Positions 8,482-17,713 of a DNA stretch of 36,558 bases are shown here, in pieces. The DNA comes from Gammaproteobacteria bacterium UBA6724 (GTDB taxonomy: Bacteria > Pseudomonadota > Gammaproteobacteria > Pseudomonadales > Azotimanducaceae). The stretch is taken from positions 23,393 to 59,950 of the forward strand of contig DKIG01000043.1 in assembly GCA_002454165.1 (NCBI GenBank). The letters run 5' to 3'. Numbering within the stretch: position 1 is the first letter of the stretch; every line of letters starts with the position of its first letter. Made by a program: the position numbers and the translations under genes. The notes below the pieces were generated by a model. It saw only the letters and a program-made list of their open reading frames with translations. It was not told where the DNA came from and did not search any database.

Positions 8482-9251
8482 GACGATGCCCCGTCGGGTG
8501 GTGACAGGCGGAACTGCCTGAGATTCATCCCCAGTGTGACATCCTGTTTCAGGGTCACCAGTTTTTGACAATAATATGCTGTGTCGGCAGCGGCGCGCAC
8601 CCTGCGAAGTTTTACATCATCGTCCTGACTCGCCAGCATCTGCTCAAGGGACTGATAACGATGTAACAGTTCTATTGCTGTTTTTTTGCCTACCTTAGGT
8701 ACACCTTTGATATTGGTGGAGGCTTCCCCGACCAATGCCAGGTAATCAAGGTACTGGGAGATAGCAATGCCGTATTCTTGTTCAAACCAGGCAGCATCAA
8801 GCTCCTTGTTGGCGAAGTGGTCAAAGAGCCTGACCCGGGATGACACCAGTTGCAGGTAGATTCTGTCGGTGGACAGGATGCGGGCTTCTCCCTGACGGCG
8901 CGATACCAGAGTCGCCATAGTTGCCACGACATCATCAGCCTCATAATTGGGGACTGCCGCCGTGGTGACCCCTAGTTGCTGAAATGCAACATCAAAATCA
9001 TCAAGATGTTGCAGTAAAAGGTCAGGGGTCGGGGAACGACTAGCCTTGTACTCAGGATAGAGCTGATGCCGCCAGGTGGTGTCGTGATGCTCAAGGATGA
9101 CAGTAGCATGGGTAGGATGATGGCGGCCGATTGCCTTCTGCAGGGATGCTTTCGCCAGGCTAAGGGTAGGTTGGATGTCTGGGCTGGGATGGGCTTCAAA
9201 CAGGCGGCGAATCAGATTAAAGCCGTCAACAATTAAAAACCGAATCGCCAT
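8478..9251 (-). CDS. xni: Flap endonuclease Xni (ExoIX-like)
   Basis: This resembles the 5'-nuclease domain of DNA polymerase I and E. coli Xni (251 residues; 257 here). The first acidic motif is LIVDGFNLIRR (D9). WRHQLYPEYKASR, EADDVVAT and STDRIYLQL provide further conserved positions. The helix-hairpin-helix DNA-binding segment reads GVPKVGKKTAIELL. Unlike full PolA exonuclease domains, the Xni family lacks some metal ligands and its activity in vivo is modest. It is co-transcribed with manB through a 4-base stop/start overlap and lies 16 bases after ggt. Confidence 0.9.
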   Translation of the reverse strand: MAIRFLIVDGFNLIRRLFEAHPSPDIQPTLSLAKASLQKAIGRHHPTHATVILEHHDTTWRHQLYPEYKASRSPTPDLLLQHLDDFDVAFQQLGVTTAAVPNYEADDVVATMATLVSRRQGEARILSTDRIYLQLVSSRVRLFDHFANKELDAAWFEQEYGIAISQYLDYLALVGEASTNIKGVPKVGKKTAIELLHRYQSLEQMLASQDDDVKLRRVRAAADTAYYCQKLVTLKQDVTLGMNLRQFRLSPPDGASS

Positions 9252-9267
9252 GCCGTCTATTCAAGAT

Positions 9268-10974
9268 TCAATATCCAACGGCTATGCCATCACCCCTAGG
9301 GTCTTTGATGCCGTGTATTAACCCGTCCCTAAACAAAATGGAATTGGCATCGCCAATGCCCCTGGCATACCACGTCTGGGGGGCTAGTTGGTGCCCCATC
9401 TGCTTCAGCCGCGCAAGGGTGTCCGGGGATAAGGCGTAGCGGTCATAGAAGACCACATTGGGTCTCCATTGATGATGAAACCTCGGCAGACTCACCGCAT
9501 CTTCAATGCTCATGCCGTAATCAATTACATTGACAATCACCTGCAGGGTCGTGGTGATAATCGTCGAGCCACCCGGAGAGCCGGTGCTCAATACCGGTTG
9601 ATTGTTTTGCGTGACGATGGTGGGTGACATTGAGCTCAACATGCGTTTGCCCGGTACTACTGCATTGGCTTCTCTACCGATAAGACCAAATTGATTCGGT
9701 GTATTCAATTTGATCGAAAAATCATTCATCTCGTTGTTCAGCAAAATTCCAGTGCCAGGCACAACAATTTTGTTACCGTAGGCACTGTTTAGAGTGGTGG
9801 TGAAGGCAACCATCATGCCCTGAGAATCCATCACGGAAAAATGCGTTGTGTTCTGGCTTTCTGTGGGCCAGTTGCCTGGTCCTATAGCCTTGCTGTCCGA
9901 AGCCCGGGCGGGATCAAAATCTGCAAATCGTTGCCGAGCGTATGCCTTGTCAATCAGCATTACCGCCGGTACTTCATAAAAATCAGGGTCACCAAGATGT
10001 TCCGCCCGGTCAGCGTAGGCACGTCTTTCGGCTTCCACCATCAGATGGACGGCCGCCGCACTGCCCCAGCCCATGGACGCCAGATCATAGGGCTCCAGCA
10101 TGTTCAACATCTGCTGCACCAGCAGACCGCCGGATGAAGGCGCTGCCATGCCCCATATCTCATAGCCCTTATAGGTGCCATGCACAGGGTCTCGCCACAG
10201 GGAGCGGTACTCGGCAAGATCTTCCAAAGAGATGATACCGCCGCCCCGCTGCATTTCGGCGACGATCAATTCTGCTGTCCTGCCCTGGTAAAAGCCGTCC
10301 CGACCAGATACCGATATCCGCCTGAGGGTGGCAGCCAGATCCTGTTGCACCCAGATGTCACCCGCCGCATAGGGTGCACCGTCACGACTGAATTTTTTAA
10401 TGGAGGCAGGATAGGCGCGCATAGACTCAAGTTGCCGTTTGAACTGCCGCGCCAGGTTATAGGTCAAAGGAAAACCCTCGCTCGCCAACCTGATTGATGG
10501 TGCCATCACGACCTGTCGCGACAGCTTGCCATGGGCTTCCAGCAGTCTTATGAGCCCGTCCACACTGCCTGGGACACCGGTGGCGAGATGGGAATGGGTA
10601 GATAACCCCTTGATGACCTCGCCCTTTGCATCCAGATACATATCACGATGAGATGCCCCTGGTGCCGTCTCCCGATGGTCCAGGGTCAGTATCTTGCCGT
10701 CCTCCAGGCGCACCAGGGCAAATCCCCCACCACCTATATTGCCCGCCGACGGATAGGTCACCGCCAGGGCAAAGGCAGTAGCAACGGCAGCATCCACGGC
10801 GTTACCGCCCTGCTGCATAATCTCAATCCCGGCTTGGGATGCCAGGGTAGAGCGGGAAGCCACCATTCCCTTTTTGCCATGGACCGCTTCCGGACTAGCG
10901 GCAAAGCTGGTCATTGGGAGCGGCAGGCCGTAACTCAGAGTCAAACACAAAAGCGGGACGACGAAAGAGCGCAT
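9268..10974 (-). CDS. ggt: Gamma-glutamyltranspeptidase precursor
   Basis: This is a periplasmic N-terminal-nucleophile hydrolase that transfers or hydrolyses the gamma-glutamyl group of glutathione and related compounds. The 568-residue precursor starts with a signal peptide (MRSFVVPLLCLTLSYGLPL, cleavage near SFA). The autoprocessing site and nucleophile is T376 in NTTHFSV, splitting it into a large and a small subunit of about 193 residues. Conserved small-subunit motifs are LNNEMNDFS, SSMSPTIV, GSPGGSTIITT and FHHQW. Everything needed for activity appears present. It is followed 16 bases later by xni; the 113-base gap upstream separates it from the metallophosphoesterase gene. Confidence 0.97.
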   Translation of the reverse strand: MRSFVVPLLCLTLSYGLPLPMTSFAASPEAVHGKKGMVASRSTLASQAGIEIMQQGGNAVDAAVATAFALAVTYPSAGNIGGGGFALVRLEDGKILTLDHRETAPGASHRDMYLDAKGEVIKGLSTHSHLATGVPGSVDGLIRLLEAHGKLSRQVVMAPSIRLASEGFPLTYNLARQFKRQLESMRAYPASIKKFSRDGAPYAAGDIWVQQDLAATLRRISVSGRDGFYQGRTAELIVAEMQRGGGIISLEDLAEYRSLWRDPVHGTYKGYEIWGMAAPSSGGLLVQQMLNMLEPYDLASMGWGSAAAVHLMVEAERRAYADRAEHLGDPDFYEVPAVMLIDKAYARQRFADFDPARASDSKAIGPGNWPTESQNTTHFSVMDSQGMMVAFTTTLNSAYGNKIVVPGTGILLNNEMNDFSIKLNTPNQFGLIGREANAVVPGKRMLSSMSPTIVTQNNQPVLSTGSPGGSTIITTTLQVIVNVIDYGMSIEDAVSLPRFHHQWRPNVVFYDRYALSPDTLARLKQMGHQLAPQTWYARGIGDANSILFRDGLIHGIKDPRGDGIAVGY

Positions 10975-11087
10975 TTCAATATACCCTTAGTATTGTTAGT
11001 TAAAGTGTAACACCAACAACATGATTATTTATCAGGTCTGTATCGTCTTCCAGATGGACGCTCCTGCCCCGACCCCCAGTTTTTTGC

Positions 11088-12218
11088 CTAGATCTGCGTC
11101 GCTGAAGTCAGTTCAAACAGGGTGATTTCGCTTCTGGTGCCGAGCCGCATGACTGGACCCCAGGTTCCTGTACCCTGGGAGACATACAAGCGCGTGGTAC
11201 CCGACTGGTACATGCCTGCCACCCTGGCAAAGACCCGGTTCACCAGCAGGTTGAACGGGAAGACCTGACCCTTGTGAGTGTGCCCGCTCAGCATCAGGTC
11301 AATCCCGGCACTGGCAGCGGCTTCCAAGCCCCGCGGACGGTGATAGAGGAGAATACCGAAGCTGGTCGGGTTGACTTCAAGTTTCGCAAGCTCCCGTTCC
11401 ACCTGCCTGGCGTCCTCCTGATCATCAATGCCGATAATCTGAATATCCTCCCGCACATATTCGGACTCGGTTCTCAGGACGCGCACACCCAGCCTGGTCA
11501 ATCGGGCAAGGATTGCATCAAGGTCTTCATATCTTTCATGGTTACCAATACAAAAATAGATTGGGCAGTGCAGGGTCTTCAATGCACTCAGATCCTCCTC
11601 GGGCACCCCGGTGGCATCCACAAAGTCGCCGGTGATGCACAGGAAGTCTGGCTGTAATTGCTCAATACGCTTGATGACTCTGTTCAAAAACCGGCGGCTC
11701 CGGGAGCCGATATGAAGATCCGAGATCTGGACAAATCGCACCGGGTTTTGCAAATGCTCCGCTGAGAAGCTGATGCGGCAGACAAGGGGCAGGACAGCAA
11801 CCGCCATCCCGAAGAGGGTCACCGCACCACTAAGCGACAACACCCACCAGGCGGCTTCAGTCGCGGGCATGAAGCCAAGTGCCAGGATGACTTCAAATAC
11901 CAGTAGCGCCATCAGCAGGAGCGGACTCACTCCCAGCCAGAGGTCTGCCAACTTACGGAACCATCCTAGGAATCGGTTTGTACTACTCCTGAACCACCAG
12001 CGACAGATGATCTGACTCAAAGTCGTCGGGATGAGGATGACAAGAATCGTCAGGGGAGAAAGCTCAAGCCAGATGCCAAGCCGGACTACGGGATAGATAA
12101 AAAGCGGTATATGCAGGGCGAGTATAATTAACCCGATTTTGTGCATGCTGAGGGTTCGTCCAGGCATCTCTGAGGCACCGTCGTCATGTGTCAAGTCGCC
12201 TGGCGTGTCGCTATACAT
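11088..12218 (-). CDS. Membrane-anchored calcineurin-like metallophosphoesterase
   Basis: This belongs to the YkuE/YaeI-like branch of metallophosphoesterases. The N-terminal 150 residues hold about four hydrophobic segments. The catalytic domain follows with all dinuclear metal ligands visible: D167 and H169 (SDLHIG), D198 (GDFVDATG), N226-H227 (GNHE), H293 and H313/H315 (SGHTHKGQ). The E. coli relative YaeI has phosphodiesterase activity on model substrates; the natural substrate here is unknown. The start at 12218 is the longest; M25, just before the first hydrophobic helix, is an alternative. It lies 47 bases after the antiporter gene. Confidence 0.88.
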   Translation of the reverse strand: MYSDTPGDLTHDDGASEMPGRTLSMHKIGLIILALHIPLFIYPVVRLGIWLELSPLTILVILIPTTLSQIICRWWFRSSTNRFLGWFRKLADLWLGVSPLLLMALLVFEVILALGFMPATEAAWWVLSLSGAVTLFGMAVAVLPLVCRISFSAEHLQNPVRFVQISDLHIGSRSRRFLNRVIKRIEQLQPDFLCITGDFVDATGVPEEDLSALKTLHCPIYFCIGNHERYEDLDAILARLTRLGVRVLRTESEYVREDIQIIGIDDQEDARQVERELAKLEVNPTSFGILLYHRPRGLEAAASAGIDLMLSGHTHKGQVFPFNLLVNRVFARVAGMYQSGTTRLYVSQGTGTWGPVMRLGTRSEITLFELTSATQI

Positions 12219-12265
12219 GATTGATCCTGTATCTAGGGGAAGGAAGCGTCATGTCGGAATGCGTT

Positions 12266-14062
12266 TCAGGGTTCCGCTGGTGCCAGACTAATTACATGCC
12301 AGCCCTTGGTCGGCTCCCAGTCATCCTGGTATGTTGCAGCACGCAATCTACCAGAAGTATCCGTAGCAAACAAAACGAAGGAGCTGTCGCGATAGGTTTC
12401 GCGATAGTCCTCATAATCAAATTCTTCTGTCAACTCGGTGGTTTTTATCATCCAGTTATTATCCAGCATGGTCTCCAGTTGATCAGTGGTGACATCCTTC
12501 CCGAAAAGACGCCGCCCTCTTAACTGGCTAGCGATGCGATGCGGCTCATTCAGCGCGGCTTCTTCAGCAGAAGGAAGTTCGTAGATATGCTGAGCACCAA
12601 ACTCCCGCCGATAATAGAGGGAATGCAAATCATCAAGGTTGGGCTGACCAGTAATACTGATCAGATTGCCAATACCGGACAGGTCCAGATACCGGTCAGC
12701 CCGTTCCGATATTGGGTTACCAAAGTAGGTTTCAAGACCTTCCATCCGTGCCCGCTTGATATTGTTCCAGTCGCTGTCGGACAGCACTACCCTTAGCTCT
12801 TGAGCCACAAGAATACTGGCGATCATGCGCGCAACCCTGCCCCCACCCACTATGAGAAATCCCGCGGGCGCAGGATCCCGGACACCCAGCAGACTTGCAA
12901 GAGGCTTCGCGGTCAGGGATTGCACCACCACCGTGCCGATAATGATGAGAAAAGCCAGGGGGACGAGCAACTCAGCATCTTTTGCCCCCATAGTTTCAAG
13001 CCGGATCGCAAATATCGCCGCCACGGCGGCACACACAATGCCCCTGGGACCAATCCAGGCGATGAGCAGTTTTTCCTTCATCTTAAGATCACTGCCAAGC
13101 GTTGATATGAAAACCGACAGGGGTCTGGCGATAAAAATAATACCGCCGACCACCAGCAAGGATGACCAGCCCACCGCAACCAATCCTTGCAGTTCAATTC
13201 TTGCCGCCAGGAGGATGAAGAGCCCGCCGATGAGTAGCACTGCCAGGCTCTCCTTAAAGTCCAGTATGTCGCGCACATCAACACCCTTCTGATTGGTCAA
13301 CACCAGACCAAAGAGGGTGACTGCCAACCAGCCAGATTCATGTTCAATTGCCTCGGACAGGGCAAAGACGACAAATACCATCAGTAATGTAAACGGGCTA
13401 CGCAGATATTCTGGTAGCCATTGTCTGCGCAGGACTATGCCTAGCCCATAGCCGGCCATCACACCCAGCAGGACACCCACCCCGACTATGACCAAAAACA
13501 AGGCGGCGATGGATTCCACTGCTTCAACCTTGCGCACCGTGATATAAAAATCAAAAGCCAGGACGGCAAGCAATGCTCCTATGGGATCAATTACTATGCC
13601 TTCCCATCTGAGGATATTGGCAACCTTTTTGACCGGTCGAACCGTGCGTAGCATAGGTACCACGACCGTCGGTCCGGTGACGACGACCATGGCACCAAAG
13701 AGTATGGCAAGGTCATAGTCAAACCCGACTACCAGGTGCACGATGACACTTGTGATGCCCCAGGTGCACAGGGCACCAATCGTCACCAGGTTCCGCACCG
13801 TCCTACCTATGTCGCGAAGTTCCAAGTATTTGAGGGTCAGGCTGCCTTCAAAAAGAATGGTTGCTACGGATAAGGAAATCAGAGGAAAGAGCAGGTCGCC
13901 AAAAAGAGCATCCGGGTCCAGTATGCCCGCCACTGGTCCTATGAGCATGCCAGATATCAGCAGGAACAATATGGTCGGCAGGCGCACCCGCCAAGCTGCC
14001 CACTGGGCAAGGGCAGCGAGAAGTCCAACACCAGCGAGTAGGGTCAGATTATCCAGTTGCAT
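12266..14062 (-). CDS. CPA1-type cation/proton antiporter with RCK domain
   Basis: This is an inner-membrane monovalent-cation/H+ exchanger. Roughly residues 1-385 form a polytopic Na_H_exchanger domain with about a dozen hydrophobic segments; WIGPRGIVCAAVAAIFAI is the conserved helix of bacterial NhaP-like members. From about 397 the chain continues into a TrkA-N/RCK nucleotide-binding fold, where GGGRVARMIASIL is the dinucleotide loop. A smaller C-terminal domain follows. RCK domains gate transport in response to nucleotides or ions. The ion (Na+ or K+) cannot be read from sequence. It is transcribed with the metallophosphoesterase gene; hupE lies 108 bases upstream. Confidence 0.88.
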   Translation of the reverse strand: MQLDNLTLLAGVGLLAALAQWAAWRVRLPTILFLLISGMLIGPVAGILDPDALFGDLLFPLISLSVATILFEGSLTLKYLELRDIGRTVRNLVTIGALCTWGITSVIVHLVVGFDYDLAILFGAMVVVTGPTVVVPMLRTVRPVKKVANILRWEGIVIDPIGALLAVLAFDFYITVRKVEAVESIAALFLVIVGVGVLLGVMAGYGLGIVLRRQWLPEYLRSPFTLLMVFVVFALSEAIEHESGWLAVTLFGLVLTNQKGVDVRDILDFKESLAVLLIGGLFILLAARIELQGLVAVGWSSLLVVGGIIFIARPLSVFISTLGSDLKMKEKLLIAWIGPRGIVCAAVAAIFAIRLETMGAKDAELLVPLAFLIIIGTVVVQSLTAKPLASLLGVRDPAPAGFLIVGGGRVARMIASILVAQELRVVLSDSDWNNIKRARMEGLETYFGNPISERADRYLDLSGIGNLISITGQPNLDDLHSLYYRREFGAQHIYELPSAEEAALNEPHRIASQLRGRRLFGKDVTTDQLETMLDNNWMIKTTELTEEFDYEDYRETYRDSSFVLFATDTSGRLRAATYQDDWEPTKGWHVISLAPAEP

Positions 14063-14170
14063 TGTCTAGCGTCCCCAGCGTCGGGTGTCCGTTTGATCTT
14101 GGCAGATTCATCACTATCTCCTGTTCAGAGGCAAAACGTGCAATCGGACATCTCCGGGATCTGCCTTCTG

Positions 14171-15178
14171 TTACAGACCCAGCAGGATGCCGCTTGTCCG
14201 ATCAATAAACCAGTATCCTGCAAGACCGCCAATCACATACACGGGTATCTGATGAAGCCAGGCGTACCTCAGCTGCGGCGATCCTGCAAACCGTAGCAAG
14301 GCGACTGACAAGAGCAGCGCCAGAATTACCAATAGTTGTCCTGCCTCAATACCGAGATTAAACAGCGCCAGAGCCCAGAGAGAACTGTCCTCAGGCAAAC
14401 CAATCTCTGCCAGGGCACTGGCAAAACCCAAGCCATGTAATAGCCCGAAGACAAAGGTCAGACACCAGGGGTAAACCAAAATCAATGGTCTCTTGTCTGG
14501 CTGGCGATGCGCCCGGGTGACCTCCCAGGCAACCACCAGGATACTGAGGGCAATCACCGCTTCCACGGGTTTTTGCGGCACCTTCAGCAACTCAAAGGCA
14601 GCCAAGCCTAGCGTGATGGAATGTGCCACTGTAAAACTAGTCACCGCGATTATCAGCGTCTTGTAATTACGAATCAGGTACAGCAGCACCAAGAGGAAGG
14701 CAAGATGATCCAAGCCGAGCAACAGATGTTCCAGACCCAGGATAAAGTAGGCGGGAAGAAAATCTATGGCATGGGTGGCGGCTGGTTCAAAACGCCATGC
14801 GCGCGGCGTCAGAATCCTGTCCATGGTATTGCCATTCAGGAAACTGAGATGTACAAGGGTGTCAATCAGGGTGCGGTCAAGCCCGGCAATACCCAGCCTG
14901 GCATCCTCTATTGACAGGCCCTGGCAATCTGCACGCCAACTAGATTCCAGCGTAGATGGTGTCACCTGATGCGCCTCCTCTCCCTGGACATCGCATGCCG
15001 AGACGACAGTCAGACCCAGGAAGCGGCCGCCGATTTGCGGCTGCCTGAAGGTAAAATCATATATATCTTCGCTGACCTGTTGAATCTCCAAATAGGCAGG
15101 TCGCGTCTCATGTGCAGCCAGCGGTAGGCTCAGCAGGATGAGCAGTAGCCAGATTCTGCCGTAGCAGGAAGACATCAT
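14171..15178 (-). CDS. HupE/UreJ family membrane protein
   Basis: This protein has a signal peptide (MMSSCYGRIWLLLILLSLPLAA, start at 15178 preferred), a soluble exported domain of about 120 residues and then about six to seven transmembrane helices. The HupE/UreJ signature appears as GLEHLLLGLDHLAFLL, and later LLHGLGFASAL. Some family members are nickel or cobalt permeases linked to hydrogenase or urease; no such enzymes are in this window, and many members in marine bacteria have no assigned substrate. The frame extends to 15211, but the later ATG pair places the signal peptide at the very N-terminus. It is followed 108 bases on by the antiporter. Confidence 0.82.
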   Translation of the reverse strand: MMSSCYGRIWLLLILLSLPLAAHETRPAYLEIQQVSEDIYDFTFRQPQIGGRFLGLTVVSACDVQGEEAHQVTPSTLESSWRADCQGLSIEDARLGIAGLDRTLIDTLVHLSFLNGNTMDRILTPRAWRFEPAATHAIDFLPAYFILGLEHLLLGLDHLAFLLVLLYLIRNYKTLIIAVTSFTVAHSITLGLAAFELLKVPQKPVEAVIALSILVVAWEVTRAHRQPDKRPLILVYPWCLTFVFGLLHGLGFASALAEIGLPEDSSLWALALFNLGIEAGQLLVILALLLSVALLRFAGSPQLRYAWLHQIPVYVIGGLAGYWFIDRTSGILLGL

Positions 15179-15256
15179 TCTATGTCCGTCAGAGACAGGG
15201 CACGGCAGCATTTTTGGCGGAGCCCTCTGAGGCAGAAAATAATCGGAGACATGCTG

Positions 15257-15282
15257 ATTTATTTGGCAGATTTATTTGGCAG
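15257..15282. repeat. 13-bp tandem duplication at a stop codon
   Basis: ATTTATTTGGCAG occurs twice head to tail (15257-15269 and 15270-15282). The right copy contains the stop codon of the TIGR03084 gene, and the left copy lies immediately downstream of it. It looks like a recent slippage event with no coding effect. Confidence 0.8.
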
Positions 15283-16096
15283 AGCCCTGAAAATTGACCA
15301 GGCGCGAACCCGGTGCAGGCGGCTCTTCAGGCGGACCAGCGAAGCACTGGGCAATTGCCATCCATTGGGTAGCGGGCGCACCTCTTACCTGCAAATTGAC
15401 ATCCGCTATGTTACGACCCTGGGTGACCACATGGCAAAAGTCACCGGCATCACCTTCAATCTTATTATCTTCGGAGACTTCATTAAATTCCCAGATTTCC
15501 CCACCTGGTCCTGTCAGACGGACATGGGGTGCAGGTCCGGGCACTTCCTCGCCTCGGTTCGCAAAGCTCCAGCCGTAAGTTTTGACACCTATGACGACGA
15601 TGTTTTTAAGTCTGGCTGTGTTGATTCGCCGAGTACCAAAGAGGTCGAATATGTCCTGCCCATGCGCCCAGGTTTCCATCTGTCTGGCGGTCGTAAACAT
15701 CATGACGCCCATATTGGGACCAAACCAGGGGACACGGCGTTTTGGGTCGCTGTCGTCAAGCAGATCACAGATCTCAGTAAAATATGCCCACCAGGTCGTC
15801 AGCAGGTTGCTAGCCTCCAGGGTGGACGAGCCTGGGCTATCCTCTGCTCTGGGATTCATCAGGCGCCTCAGGGTATCAGGATTGGATTTCGCCACCGCAA
15901 ACCCTGCCGCATCCTTGAGGGCAAGCACCGCCATCTTGTCCGAGCCGTGTAAATGCAGAACCACCTTATTGACGGTCCAATCCTTGAAGGGTGTAGGACG
16001 AGACCAATCTTCTTCGGTCAACCGGTCCAGAAGTTGTTTGAGGGCTACACCTTCTTCCCTGAGATCTGTTGCTTGCTGGAATCCTTTTTGGGACAT
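15272..16096 (-). CDS. TIGR03084-family metal-binding protein (DinB/maleylpyruvate isomerase fold)
   Basis: The 274-residue cytoplasmic protein fits the TIGR03084 family, related to the N-terminal domain of mycothiol-dependent maleylpyruvate isomerases and to DinB-like proteins. The N-terminal four-helix region shows LTEEDWSRPTPFKDWTVNKVVLHLHGSD. A later segment, ARQMETWAHGQDIFDLFG, carries the His/Asp metal-site candidates. A C-terminal domain of about 90 residues follows (PHVRLTGPGGEIWEF). The reaction is unknown. The family is commonest in Actinobacteria but also occurs in marine Proteobacteria. It lies between gltX and hupE. Confidence 0.8.
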   Translation of the reverse strand: MSQKGFQQATDLREEGVALKQLLDRLTEEDWSRPTPFKDWTVNKVVLHLHGSDKMAVLALKDAAGFAVAKSNPDTLRRLMNPRAEDSPGSSTLEASNLLTTWWAYFTEICDLLDDSDPKRRVPWFGPNMGVMMFTTARQMETWAHGQDIFDLFGTRRINTARLKNIVVIGVKTYGWSFANRGEEVPGPAPHVRLTGPGGEIWEFNEVSEDNKIEGDAGDFCHVVTQGRNIADVNLQVRGAPATQWMAIAQCFAGPPEEPPAPGSRLVNFQGSAK

Positions 16097-16138
16097 GACG
16101 CATCTCCTGTCAGACTAAGGTCGCACGATAATCTTTGC

Positions 16139-17629
16139 TCAGCTCAGAGTGCCGAGTTGTTTGAATTCCTGTTCCAGTTTTTTCTGCTGCTTGCCAGAAA
16201 AACCTCCCAGAATTTCCAGGGCCTGGCGCAGTCTTGCCCGGGTCATGTCCGAGCCGAGTATTGCCATGGAATCAAACAGGGGGGTGGACACAGGCTTGCC
16301 AGAAATTGCCACGAACAAAGGCGCCAGGAAATCTCGAATCTTCAAGCCCATCGTGCCAGCCAGGCTGTTGAGCAACTGCTTAAGCGCCTCTCCCTGCCAT
16401 TGTCCATGACCCTCAAGGCACCATAAACTGAACAGCAATATCTTTTTGACCTGCATCTGATCAGTGTTTTTGAAATCAAAACTCTCCTTCTGAATAACGG
16501 GCATACCCTCAACAAAAAACGCTATCATCGGCGCCACATCGGAAAACACTTCTACCCTGTCCTGGAGCAGCGGGATCAACTTCTCCAGATTTTCCCGGTT
16601 GTACGCCCATTGACTGATGCGGTCAGCAAATTGGGTGCTGTCCAAATTCTCCCTGAGCCACCTACCATTCAGCCACCTTAACTTTGCCACATCAAATACC
16701 GGTGCCCCCAGTGAGATTCGATTGATGTCAAAATGCTCAATCATCTCCGCCAGGGAAAACTTTTCCTCACCGTCCGGCATACTCCAACCCAGCATACCCA
16801 AGTAATTGAGCACGGCTTCTGGCAGAAATCCCATGCGCTCATAAAACCCTATACTGGTCGGATGCTTTCTTTTGCTCAATTTGCTCTTGTCAGGATTTCT
16901 AAGCAGTGGCATGTGAATCAACCGGGGGATGTGCCAGCCGAAGTATTGGTAAAGTAGCAGGTGTTTTGGTGCAGAATTGATCCACTCCTCCCCCCGGATA
17001 ATGTGGGTCACTTCCATCAGATGATCGTCAACCACCACTGCAAGGTGATAGGTGGGCGTGCCATCTGCTTTCATCAGCACCTGCATGTCAATTTGCTGCC
17101 AATCAATCTCTATATCACCCCTAAGCTCATCCCGGACCGTGCAACTGCCCTCAGTTGGCACGATCATCCTCACCACTGATGCCACTCCCTCAGCATCCCT
17201 TGAGCGGACCTCGTCGGGTACAAGCTCCAGGCACCTGCCGTCATAACGGGGTGTCTCGCCGCGGCGCATCTGCTCAGCGCGCATCTCTTGCAATCGGTCG
17301 GGGGTACAAAAGCATCTGAAAGCATGTCCGGCATCCAGCAGTTGCTGTGTATATTTGCTGTATATTTCCAGGCGTTCGCTCTGTCGATAGGGACCATTTG
17401 GGCCTCCTACATCGGGACCCTCGTCCCAATCAATGCCAAGCCAACGGAGTGAAGCCATAATCTTTTGTTCGGATTCTTTGGAGCTTCTGGCGGCGTCTGT
17501 GTCTTCAATACGCAGAATAAAATCACCGCCCTGGTGGCGTGCATAACACAAGCCGAACAAGGCTACATAGGCTGTGCCAAGATGGGGGTCCCCGGTCGGT
17601 GATGGGGCAACTCGGGTTTTCACTTTCAT
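16139..17629 (-). CDS. gltX: Glutamyl-tRNA synthetase
   Basis: This class I aminoacyl-tRNA synthetase charges tRNA-Glu. Starting at the second methionine (17629), the product has 496 residues and begins MKVKTRVAPSPTGDPHLGTA, as in Pseudomonas-type GltX. The HIGH-equivalent is HLGT (16-19) and the KMSKS-equivalent is KLSKR (250-254). FCTPDRL and GETPRYDGRC belong to the inserted region. The C-terminal helical anticodon-binding part is complete. The longer frame to 17659 adds ten non-homologous residues. It is divergent from dusA across 84 bases. Confidence 0.96.
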   Translation of the reverse strand: MKVKTRVAPSPTGDPHLGTAYVALFGLCYARHQGGDFILRIEDTDAARSSKESEQKIMASLRWLGIDWDEGPDVGGPNGPYRQSERLEIYSKYTQQLLDAGHAFRCFCTPDRLQEMRAEQMRRGETPRYDGRCLELVPDEVRSRDAEGVASVVRMIVPTEGSCTVRDELRGDIEIDWQQIDMQVLMKADGTPTYHLAVVVDDHLMEVTHIIRGEEWINSAPKHLLLYQYFGWHIPRLIHMPLLRNPDKSKLSKRKHPTSIGFYERMGFLPEAVLNYLGMLGWSMPDGEEKFSLAEMIEHFDINRISLGAPVFDVAKLRWLNGRWLRENLDSTQFADRISQWAYNRENLEKLIPLLQDRVEVFSDVAPMIAFFVEGMPVIQKESFDFKNTDQMQVKKILLFSLWCLEGHGQWQGEALKQLLNSLAGTMGLKIRDFLAPLFVAISGKPVSTPLFDSMAILGSDMTRARLRQALEILGGFSGKQQKKLEQEFKQLGTLS

Positions 17630-17713
17630 GGATAAGCAGACTGCTTTCACGCGGAACACTGATGTTACACTATCGCGCCAGACATAGTCATCCTGAGTGC
17701 GATATCAAGAGCA

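Noticed and set aside
15182..15952. 256-codon plus-strand open frame opposite the TIGR03084 and hupE genes
   Set aside because: It is antisense to well-supported genes, and its product resembles no family. Long antisense frames are common in sequence with this codon bias.
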